DNA from: OMOG01 sp041485845
GTDB lineage: Bacteria > Acidobacteriota > Terriglobia > Bryobacterales > Bryobacteraceae
Assembly: GCA_041485845.1 (NCBI GenBank)
Contig: JBGPKH010000059.1
Span: forward strand, 1-23,346
Reading direction: 5' to 3'
DNA length: 23,346 nucleotides
Shown here in pieces: positions 6,941-14,598 of the stretch. Positions within the stretch are counted from its first letter, which is position 1; the number at the start of each line of letters is the position of its first letter. Both the position numbers and the translations under genes were made by a program. Under the pieces are notes generated by a model. That model saw nothing but the letters and a program-made list of their open reading frames with translations, did not search any database and was not told where the DNA came from.

Positions 6941-7684
6941 ATGATCCCGTATTTCGAGGTGGGGCCATTCGAGATCGGGGCCGTGCGCATCTACCCGTTC
7001 GGGGTAATGGTAGCCTGCACCCTGCTCACGTGGCTGGCGATCGTCCTTCGCCGGGCCGGGCGCATGGGGCTCGATCCCCGCCGCGCGGTGCGCCTGTTGG
7101 AGTCTATGCTCGCCGCGGGGGTAATCGGAGCGCTTTTGTGGGCAGGGGCTTACAACCTGGCCGTGCCCGGCCGCAGCGCCCGATACGCGAGTTTCGGCGG
7201 CGTCTTCGGAAGCCTGGCCGGCGCGGCGCTGTATTTCTATTTCGCCATGGTTCCCGCTGAACGGCGCTGGAGTTATCTGGATCTGCTCGCCTATGCGTTC
7301 CCGTTCGGTTGGACCTTCCTGCGGCTCGGTTGCACGCTGGCGCACGACCACCCCGGCCGGCACTCCGGGTCGTGGCTGGCTGTGCAGTTTCCGGATGGAC
7401 CTCGTTATGACCTCGGTCTGCTCGAGATGCTGGCGAGTCTCGCAGTAGCGTGTACGTTCGCCGTGCTGGGCCGCCAGCCGCGCCCGCCCGGCTTTTTCCT
7501 CCGCTGGATCGTGTTGTGCGGACCCATTCGCGTCGCGCTCGATTTTCTGCGCGAAAATCCGGCGGGCTTCCGGGGCTTGACCGCGGATCGGATCGGAGGG
7601 GCCGCGCTCACCGCGGCGGGCGTGTGGATCGTCATCCACGCGCGCAAGCCGGCTGCATCACGGCCGAGCCGGGCGCCCTCATGA
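6941..7684 (+). CDS. Lgt-like prolipoprotein diacylglyceryl transferase homologue (divergent)
   Basis: A 247-aa polytopic membrane protein with about seven hydrophobic segments, matching the Lgt family in order. It starts MIPYFEVGPFEIGAVRIYPFGV, followed by ASFGGVFGSLAG (residues 83-94), the signature-like FLRLGCTLAHDHPGR (126-140), GPRYDLGLLEM (153-163) and GPIRVALDFLRENP (194-207). Lgt moves diacylglycerol from phosphatidylglycerol to the lipobox cysteine of prolipoproteins. In E. coli Lgt the essential His103 lies in an HGG segment; here the equivalent reads FGG. The conserved R-x-x-E-F-x-R element appears as RVALDFLR. It may be a paralogue with altered activity rather than the housekeeping enzyme. 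I start at the ATG at 6941, where the family match begins; an in-frame start at 6884 adds 19 unlikely residues. It converges, with a 37-bp gap, on a lipoprotein gene. Confidence 0.8.
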   Translation: MIPYFEVGPFEIGAVRIYPFGVMVACTLLTWLAIVLRRAGRMGLDPRRAVRLLESMLAAGVIGALLWAGAYNLAVPGRSARYASFGGVFGSLAGAALYFYFAMVPAERRWSYLDLLAYAFPFGWTFLRLGCTLAHDHPGRHSGSWLAVQFPDGPRYDLGLLEMLASLAVACTFAVLGRQPRPPGFFLRWIVLCGPIRVALDFLRENPAGFRGLTADRIGGAALTAAGVWIVIHARKPAASRPSRAPS

Positions 7685-7721
7685 GAGGCGTGCGCGGCGA
7701 GTGGCGCCGATGCACCCGGAT

Positions 7722-10700
7722 CTACTGTGCCGTCCAAGTCCCCATGGCGTGCCAGTCCGTGTTGTTGGCCTGGCTGACATCTCGCGCAGCCACATAGAAG
7801 ATCCGGTTCCCGGCGAATGCCGCGGTAAACGTAATATTTAGATTCAGCGCCAGGTTGTTGCCGCTGGCGTTCACCGCGGCGCTTCCCCAACTCACCGTGC
7901 ACTGGCTGTTGCTCACACTCCCTGGCGCGCCCATACTCTGCCCGGGCAACAGGCCGATCCCGTTGTCGGGCAGGAGGAACATCACGTTGTACGGATACGC
8001 AAAAGCCAGGTAACAGGCGTTGAGGCCGTCCAGGGAACCGTTCACCAGGATGTTCAACACTCCGAAATCCTGGAATCCCTGGGTGTCGGAAAAGTTAAAG
8101 GTGAACGGCGCCGGCCCCGTGCCGTTTCCGCGAAACGGGCTCATTCCCACCACCGCGGTGGTTACGGTTTGCGGGGAGCCCGGCGCCCGCCAGACCCCCA
8201 GCGGATACCACCCGGAGTTGCGCGCCGCCAGGTCTCCGGCTGCCATGTAGACGATCTTGTCCCCGCCCGCCGGCCCGCCAGGAAGCGCGGCAAAGCTGGT
8301 GGTCCAGGCAATCGTCAAAACCAGAGTGAGCGTGTTGCCGCTGCCCGTAGCCGACACCAGGGTCACTGAGCATTGACCATTCTGAATGGGGGTGGAACTC
8401 CCCAAGGCCACCACTCCGGCATAAGGACCGCCGGCCTGTCCCGCGTCATTCACCAGGATCAGCGTGTTGATTGGCGCCACGTAGGCCAGGTAACACGCAT
8501 GGAGGGCGTCGAGCGAGTTACTCACCAGAACATTCAGCACATTCATGTCCTGGTATCCGCGCGGATCGGTGTAGACAAACGTGTAGGTCGAGCTAGAGCC
8601 GTTCCCGCCCGCCAGGCTCACCGACACGGGCGCCGGCGGGGCCACCGGCCCGGTCACCACAATCGGAGCAGAGGTTCCCGTCACCCCAGAGATCGCCGTT
8701 TCGGTGGCCATGATGGTCTGGTTGCCCGCCGTTTTGAGCGTCGCGGCGAAGGCGCCCGTCCCGTTGGTCAGGGTGGCGTTGGCCGGCAGCGCCGCCGCGC
8801 CATCCGTGCTGGAGAAGTGTACGGTTCCCGTGTAGCCGGTCACGGTGTTGTTGTTGGCATCCAACGCTGCGATGGTGAAGTTGAAGGACACAGCGGCGGT
8901 GGCCGAGCCCGGCGCCGAGACCGAAAAGTGCGTGGCCGCTGGGGCTCCAGCCTGGTTGACGGTGACGGTCTGTCCGCCAACCGTCAGGGCGCCGCTGCGC
9001 GCCGCGCCGGTGTTCGCCAGGACCGAGAAATTCACCGTGCCATTGTTGATTCCGAGCGTGGGGAAAGCGGGCCGGATCCAATCGGCGCTGCTGGCCGCGG
9101 CCCAATTGCAGCCGCTGCCGGTGGTCACCTTGAACGATCCGGTCCCACCCGGCGCGGTGAAGGATTGTGCGCCGGAATTCAGGCTGAAAGTGCAAGCCGG
9201 CGCGGCGGATATATTGTGAAACAGATTGACCGAGCCCCATCCGAAATAGGCTTGGTTCAGCACGGCCAGGTCGGACCTGCCGTTGCCGGTGAAGTCCGCC
9301 GCGATCACGGCTACCGGCCCATCGCCGGCGAGCAGCACCGTTTCCGGCTGGAAGGTTCCATCGCCGTTGCCCTGCATGATGGTAACGGGAGGGTCGCCGG
9401 CCAGGTGGACAATGGCGAGGTCCAGCTTGCCATCCCCGTCAAAATCCGTCAACGCCAGGCTGCCCGGCCAGGAGTAGGTGCTTAGCAGAGTAGCCGCGCC
9501 AAAGGCGCCATTGCCGTTGCCCAGCAGCACGCCGATTTTCGATGCGGTGCCCGTCACGGCGCCGGCGATCAGGTCGGGCTTGCCATCGCCATTCACGTCC
9601 CCCACCGCCACCCAGGTGGGATTCACGCCCGCCGTATAATTCACCGGCGCCTGGAAGGTTCCGTTTCCGTTACCCAGGGAGACGGACACATTGCCCGCAG
9701 CAGGTTGCGTTCCGAAATAACCGAAATCGACAATACCCAGATTGACGGCAACCAGGTCCGGCTTGCCATCCCCGTTCACGTCCGCCAAGGCTACTTGGAT
9801 GGTGTTGACACCGGTTGGCACGGTGACGCCGGCGTTGAACCCGCCACCGGATTTCCCGGTCAGCAGCAGGGCCGTGGTCACTCCGGCCTTGGTGGCGCTC
9901 CTATCTCCGTAGGAGATGACCAGGTCGGTAAGACCGTCACCGTTGACGTCGCCCGTGGTGACGAAAGTCGGTTGGATGCCGGCGGCATAGCTGGTTGGCG
10001 CTTGGAATGTGCCGTCGTTCTTGCCCAGCAAGGTGTACACGTGGCCGGTCATCTGATAAGGCGAGTCAACGGCAATCAGGTCTGCGCGGCCGTCCCCGTT
10101 GAGATCGGCGGTGGTCACCCAACGTATATAGCTCACCGCGGGTACGGCCACTTCCGTGGCGGGCTGGAAACCGCCACCCTGGCCGGGCAGAATCCACAGG
10201 CTGTAAGAGAATGCTGACCCGTTGGCGGCGGCCACCAGGTCGCCCCGGCCGTCGCCGTTAAAATCGGCCGTCGCCATGGCCAAGGCACCGTAGCCCACCG
10301 GGTAGACCGGCGCCGCGCCCTGGAAGGTCCCATCGCCCTTGCCCAACAGAACCGTAACGAACATGGGATCTGGGTACAGCGCGTCCGGATGACCGGTGCC
10401 AAACACCAGGTCGAGGTTGCCGTCATCGTTAAAATCCACGGCGAACATGCCCAACCCGTAGGCGCCCGATGACAGCGGCGTACCGACTACATACCGCGAC
10501 TGGTTGGGAAAACTCCCGTCGCCCGCATTCAACAGGATGGTCACCGTGCCGTCGGCGTTTAAGGCCGCGAGATCGATCTTGCCATCCTTATTGAAGTCAC
10601 CCGGCGTCAGAAACAGCGGATAATTGTGTGGGGTGTATCCCGCCTTTTGCACGGCCGCTTGAAAGGTCCCGTCTCCGTTTCCACGGAGCAAGACGTAGCC

Positions 10701-11771
10701 TTGGTTGGTGGAATTCACCATGAGATCCGCCTTGCCGTCTCCATCGAAGTCAGCGGCAACGATGGTCATGGCCTGAAAGGGACCACCCAGCAGAGGATAG
10801 GGGACCGCCGTGCGCATCGATCCATCGGCGTTGGCCAGCAGAACGGTCACAGTGTTATCGTTCCGGTTGACCACCGCCAGGTTCGCGCGCCCGTTGAGGT
10901 TGAACGAAGTCATGGCCACCGGATACTGGCCGTCGGTGCTGTACCTAGCCGACGCACGCAAGGTTCCGTCTCCGTTGCCCAGCAGAATCGAAACGCTGCC
11001 ATTCCCGGTGCTGTCCGTGCCGGTCTGGTTGAGCGTGGCGACGTCCCGCTTGCCGTCGCCATTGAAATCCGCTACCAGGAGGGAGGTCGGACCATTTGCC
11101 ACGGGATAATCGGTAGACGAGCTGCCCAAAGTATCCTGGGTGTCGAGCGAGACACTGATCTTGTTGTGAGCGGAATCGGCCTTGATCATCGCATAAGGGG
11201 GTCCACCCAAGTTGGTGGCCACGATGTCTCGCGACATGGTACCCGGCATATCGCCCAATACGGTGGGATGAGGCGCCGGAGTCCACGGGCCGAGGCCGCG
11301 ACAACTGGCGAAATAACTCTGAGCTTGCGTGATGGTTCCGAGTTTCGTGCCCACGGCATTGGCCGAGCCGGCCGGCACGGAGAAGCCTTCCGCCGTGTAG
11401 TTGCCGTCCGGCTGCCGGTACAACGGAATCATATAGATGATCGCACCGGTTGAGTCGAAAGCCACCGTCTCCTGGGTCGAGGCTTGGCTGAAGTTGATCG
11501 CGGGACAAGGAGGCGCCGGCGCCTTGGGCGGAATAACACCGGCATTGACGAAGGCGAGCACCAATGTTGCGACCAGACTCCCCCGACCATCTGTCCAGGT
11601 GACGCAATCCTGCGCGGGGCTGTTATAAGAACTGCAAATCACCGCCTGGACGTTGCCATGGGGGTCCCTACCCGACTGAAGGTCACAGCCGGAAAATAAG
11701 AACAGCGAGCCCGCGATCAACACGGCCCAAAGGCACACCTCGATCCACGTATTTGGTTTTAGCGATTTCAT
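7722..11771 (-). CDS. Large FG-GAP/VCBS-repeat lipoprotein with BACON and Ig-like domains
   Basis: A 1349-aa surface protein. It opens with a lipoprotein signal, MKSLKPNTW then a hydrophobic run and the lipobox LFSGC with Cys29. After a ~190-residue region of unknown type come about 12 FG-GAP/VCBS repeats (residues ~230-850), each with a calcium-loop core such as DFNGDGKRD, DLNGDGRAD or DVNGDGKPD. Residues ~859-945 form a BACON domain (CTFSLNSG, SGCNWAA, ADWI, TVNQAG), and ~947-1045 an Ig-like domain. Two tandem units follow (~1046-1195 and ~1210-1349) sharing GYQD/GFQD, VLN-LV, SLD-L-ACYLA and a second cysteine in QCSV/QCTV. FG-GAP repeats fold into calcium-binding beta-propellers; BACON domains are thought to bind carbohydrates or mucin-like ligands. 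An AAAGG Shine-Dalgarno sits 8 bases before the ATG. The ligand is unknown, and some domain borders are estimates. Confidence 0.9.
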   Translation of the reverse strand: MKSLKPNTWIEVCLWAVLIAGSLFLFSGCDLQSGRDPHGNVQAVICSSYNSPAQDCVTWTDGRGSLVATLVLAFVNAGVIPPKAPAPPCPAINFSQASTQETVAFDSTGAIIYMIPLYRQPDGNYTAEGFSVPAGSANAVGTKLGTITQAQSYFASCRGLGPWTPAPHPTVLGDMPGTMSRDIVATNLGGPPYAMIKADSAHNKISVSLDTQDTLGSSSTDYPVANGPTSLLVADFNGDGKRDVATLNQTGTDSTGNGSVSILLGNGDGTLRASARYSTDGQYPVAMTSFNLNGRANLAVVNRNDNTVTVLLANADGSMRTAVPYPLLGGPFQAMTIVAADFDGDGKADLMVNSTNQGYVLLRGNGDGTFQAAVQKAGYTPHNYPLFLTPGDFNKDGKIDLAALNADGTVTILLNAGDGSFPNQSRYVVGTPLSSGAYGLGMFAVDFNDDGNLDLVFGTGHPDALYPDPMFVTVLLGKGDGTFQGAAPVYPVGYGALAMATADFNGDGRGDLVAAANGSAFSYSLWILPGQGGGFQPATEVAVPAVSYIRWVTTADLNGDGRADLIAVDSPYQMTGHVYTLLGKNDGTFQAPTSYAAGIQPTFVTTGDVNGDGLTDLVISYGDRSATKAGVTTALLLTGKSGGGFNAGVTVPTGVNTIQVALADVNGDGKPDLVAVNLGIVDFGYFGTQPAAGNVSVSLGNGNGTFQAPVNYTAGVNPTWVAVGDVNGDGKPDLIAGAVTGTASKIGVLLGNGNGAFGAATLLSTYSWPGSLALTDFDGDGKLDLAIVHLAGDPPVTIMQGNGDGTFQPETVLLAGDGPVAVIAADFTGNGRSDLAVLNQAYFGWGSVNLFHNISAAPACTFSLNSGAQSFTAPGGTGSFKVTTGSGCNWAAASSADWIRPAFPTLGINNGTVNFSVLANTGAARSGALTVGGQTVTVNQAGAPAATHFSVSAPGSATAAVSFNFTIAALDANNNTVTGYTGTVHFSSTDGAAALPANATLTNGTGAFAATLKTAGNQTIMATETAISGVTGTSAPIVVTGPVAPPAPVSVSLAGGNGSSSTYTFVYTDPRGYQDMNVLNVLVSNSLDALHACYLAYVAPINTLILVNDAGQAGGPYAGVVALGSSTPIQNGQCSVTLVSATGSGNTLTLVLTIAWTTSFAALPGGPAGGDKIVYMAAGDLAARNSGWYPLGVWRAPGSPQTVTTAVVGMSPFRGNGTGPAPFTFNFSDTQGFQDFGVLNILVNGSLDGLNACYLAFAYPYNVMFLLPDNGIGLLPGQSMGAPGSVSNSQCTVSWGSAAVNASGNNLALNLNITFTAAFAGNRIFYVAARDVSQANNTDWHAMGTWTAQ

Positions 11772-12020
11772 TGCCAGACCTTTCTTCGAATACTTTTAAG
11801 CCAATCGCACAGGCGCGGAAACGGGGACTTGGGCACGAGGTCGATTACGGGCTGCCCCACTGGCGAGGGACGGGAACCCGAGAGCAGGCGGAGGGTACGG
11901 CGGCGAGTCTGAGTAATCGTGATGCGGGTGCGCGACACTTGGCCCAGAATGCGGCCGAGCGGGGAGAAAAGTCTCCAAAGAACTTCCAAATTGTGGTTAA
12001 ATTCGCGAGGTGAAGCCTGG
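11772..12020. promoter_or_regulatory. Upstream region of the FG-GAP lipoprotein gene
   Basis: About 250 bases separate the regulator stop (12021) from the lipoprotein start (11771), both on minus, so the lipoprotein probably has its own promoter here. I see an AT-rich patch at 11786-11803 close to the start, and a small inverted repeat GGAGA-AAAG-TCTCC at 11963-11976 that could be an operator or a weak terminator for the regulator. No coding sequence is recognisable. Confidence 0.35.
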
Positions 12021-14342
12021 CTACCGCAGCCGTTCCAGTTCCCCACGGGCGGCGACCACCTCGCGGACATCCGGGTCAGCCTGGTTCCACAGCTCGAGAA
12101 ACCGCTGGTACTCGGCCTTCGCCAAGTTCGGCTGGCCATTGCGCTGGTACGCCACCCCGAGGTGATAGTGCGCCATCCCGATCACCGGATAAATGCCGAG
12201 GATGCGCCGGTATTCGGCGATCGCCTGGTCGAGGCGGCCGAGCCGGAGGTAGGCATCGCCCAGGCAGTCCTCGAGCAAAGCCGGCATCGACCAGAGGGGC
12301 CAGTGCCGCAGGGCCTCCTGGAAATCGGCGATGGCTTCCTGGGGACGGTTTTCGCCCATGGCGACCTCGCCCAGTACGTAGAACCGGGTTCGGTCCCAGG
12401 TGGTGGGCCTTTCGCCGCGATTGGTCCAGAGCATCTTGTGGATCTTGCCGGCGAGCGCAACTGACTGCTCAAACTGCCCGCTCCTGGCCGCGACTACTGC
12501 CCCGATGTCCGGCATCGGCGCCAGACGGTTGGCAGCGTGCACTTCCTCCCCCGCCCGGCTGAGTTGGCCAGTGAGGGCCAGCAGCCAGCCCACGTACGCA
12601 TGGGCCAAAGCCCGCATCCGGCCGGAAGGCGCGTCTTGAATCGCCTGTTGGGCTTCGCGGAGGCCGGCACGGTAGCGGCCCGTCTGGCAGTACAGCGCCG
12701 CCAGGTGGCGCCGGGCAACGTCGAAACCGGGTTTCAATTCGAGCGCCCGATGGTAGGCCTGCTCGGCTTCCGCGGCGCCTCCGGCCCAGGCGTACGCCAG
12801 CGCCAGACTATCGTAGGCGTTGGGTTCGAGGGGCGCCAGCGAGACATAGCGCTGTTCGAGCGCAATCGCCTCCGCGTGACGCCCGAGTTGCGAGTACACG
12901 GCGCCGAGGGTGTTCAGCACATCGACGGAATCGGGATTGAGAGCCAGCCCTTGTTTCAGCACCTCGACCGATTCGTCATAACGCTTTTCGCCGCGCAACA
13001 GACGGCCAAGGCGCATGTAGTTTTCGCTATCGGCCGGATCGATCGCCAGCAACTCACGGTAGCGCCGGATGGCGTCGGGGTAATCGAGATTGGCGACCGC
13101 GTACCAGGCGGCGATGTGCATGCGATCGGAGTCGGTAAGGTTCCCGGAACGCTGAAACGCCTTTTCCAGGTATAGACGCCCCTCCTTGGCTTGCACGGTG
13201 GTGACCGCCAGGGTGTAGCCGATGCGGGCCTGCGCCATGGCGAAGTCGGGATCGAGAGACACGGCTTTTTGGAACAGTTCCACGGCCTCGTTTTCGTGAT
13301 AAGCGTGAGCTTGCTCCACACCAAGCGAGTAGTTGCGGTAGGCCTCGAGGTTGCTGGTCATCAAGGTGGCGAGGCCGTTCCGCTGGAACCTGCCGGGCAC
13401 CGGAGCGCCGAGATCGGCGGCCAACTCCAGTGCCAGCGTGTCGACTCGATTCAGGATCTGCTCCGGCCGGTCGGCGGTTACGCTTTCAGCCGCCAGCAGA
13501 CGGCCGTTGCGCGCGTCGTGAACCTGGGCGGCGATGCGCACCTGGTCGCCCATCCGGGCGAAGCTGCCCAGCACAAAGGCGCTGGCCCGCGAGCGCGCCG
13601 CGACCTCCATGGCGTCCTCCAGGCGCAGCGGCCCTTTCTTTCCGGCCCGCTCCAGGCTCGACGAGAGTTGTTGACGGCTCAGCACCGTCAGCTTGCCGGA
13701 GCGCGACAGGTTGGTGATCACCATGTCGGCAAGGCCCGCGCTCAGCCAATTGAGGTCGGCCGATTGGGACTGGTTCTCGAAAAACATCACGACCACCGGC
13801 CGTTTGCCGGCGATGGCGAGGAGCACTGTTTCCGGGCGAAGGGAACTCCGCCACCAAAGAATCAAAAGCACGCCGCAGACGGCGGCCAGAATTGCGGCCA
13901 GAATCCGCCAGTGCCCCGAGGTCTTCTCGATTTCAACCTGGGTGGTGGTGATTTCTTCCAGCTCCAGACCCGGGGAAACGATGTCCGGCGCGGCATCGCC
14001 GACCGGCCCGATAAACTGGTAACCGAGCTTGGCGGCCGTTTTGATGAAGCGGGGATTGCGCGGGTCGTCGCTGAAGATCTTGCGTAATTCGATGACGCAC
14101 TGCGCCAGGGACTTCTCGGTGACGGCGGTGTCTTTCCACAGGGAATCGAGCAACTCTTCCTTCCGGACCAGGCGGTCGCGGCGCTCGATGAGGTACAACA
14201 GCAGGTCGAACGTTTTGGGACGGACATGCTGCGGCACTCCGCGGACCACCAGGCTGCGGGAGGCCGGAGCGACAAGAATGTCCCCGGATTGGTACAGCTT
14301 ATGTTGGACGATCTCCACGGCGCTGCACTGGGATGCAATCAT
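12021..14342 (-). CDS. CadC-like transmembrane winged-helix regulator with TolB-like domain and TPR repeats
   Basis: A 773-aa protein with four parts. Residues ~15-112 form an OmpR-type winged helix (RPKTFDLLLYLIE, VRKEELLDSLWKD, AVTEKSLAQCVIELRKIFSDD, FIKTAAKLGYQFI). Residues ~146-163 are one membrane segment (RILAAILAAVCGVLLILWW). Residues ~180-312 form a TolB/FlgO-like domain (PVVVMFFENQS, WLSAGLADMVITNLSRSG, VLGSFARMGDQVRIAAQV). Residues ~336-770 hold about ten TPR-like helix pairs. ToxR/CadC-type proteins of this layout bind DNA in the cytoplasm while sensing in the periplasm, and are common in Acidobacteriota. It lies directly upstream of the lipoprotein gene on the same strand and diverges from the deacylase operon, so either could be its target. 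The ATG at 14342 has a poor Shine-Dalgarno; a GTG at residue 9 is an alternative. Domain calls are firm and target genes are inferred. Confidence 0.9.
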   Translation of the reverse strand: MIASQCSAVEIVQHKLYQSGDILVAPASRSLVVRGVPQHVRPKTFDLLLYLIERRDRLVRKEELLDSLWKDTAVTEKSLAQCVIELRKIFSDDPRNPRFIKTAAKLGYQFIGPVGDAAPDIVSPGLELEEITTTQVEIEKTSGHWRILAAILAAVCGVLLILWWRSSLRPETVLLAIAGKRPVVVMFFENQSQSADLNWLSAGLADMVITNLSRSGKLTVLSRQQLSSSLERAGKKGPLRLEDAMEVAARSRASAFVLGSFARMGDQVRIAAQVHDARNGRLLAAESVTADRPEQILNRVDTLALELAADLGAPVPGRFQRNGLATLMTSNLEAYRNYSLGVEQAHAYHENEAVELFQKAVSLDPDFAMAQARIGYTLAVTTVQAKEGRLYLEKAFQRSGNLTDSDRMHIAAWYAVANLDYPDAIRRYRELLAIDPADSENYMRLGRLLRGEKRYDESVEVLKQGLALNPDSVDVLNTLGAVYSQLGRHAEAIALEQRYVSLAPLEPNAYDSLALAYAWAGGAAEAEQAYHRALELKPGFDVARRHLAALYCQTGRYRAGLREAQQAIQDAPSGRMRALAHAYVGWLLALTGQLSRAGEEVHAANRLAPMPDIGAVVAARSGQFEQSVALAGKIHKMLWTNRGERPTTWDRTRFYVLGEVAMGENRPQEAIADFQEALRHWPLWSMPALLEDCLGDAYLRLGRLDQAIAEYRRILGIYPVIGMAHYHLGVAYQRNGQPNLAKAEYQRFLELWNQADPDVREVVAARGELERLR

Positions 14343-14598
14343 ACCGCAGTGGAAGTGCCGGTGTCACTCTACTGCACCGTCCTCGAGAGCCTCGACGCCG
14401 GCCTGGAACAAGGGGTTGGAAACTAGACCGAACCAGGCCAGTATGCTTTCGGAAATTCCGTGGGGGAGGTATGCTTCGCGTGGGTATGGCTTCAAAGAGG
14501 TCTCGCGGCGAAAAAGGGCACAAGCGGACGCGCATTGAGTGCGTGCTCCGAAATGCGGGATAGGCGCGGATGTCTCAACACCTAGTACAATATCGGCC
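14343..14598. promoter_or_regulatory. Divergent intergenic region between the regulator and the deacylase operon
   Basis: A 256-base region holding the promoters of both flanking genes. A -10-like TACAAT at 14586-14591 lies only 7 bases before the ATG at 14599, which would give a nearly leaderless mRNA. The stretch CTCAACACCT before it is conserved upstream of the truncated copy (6041-6050). I find no good -35 box, and no gene in the region. Confidence 0.4.

Noticed and set aside
8373..9485. A 370-codon plus-strand frame over the FG-GAP gene
   Set aside because: Its repeated RVG/RVH-type composition mirrors the FG-GAP repeats on the other strand.
9240..11110. Regularly spaced similar DNA segments that could suggest a CRISPR or DNA repeat array
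   Set aside because: They are the codons of the FG-GAP/VCBS protein repeats, spaced ~150-200 bp, variable in sequence and in frame.
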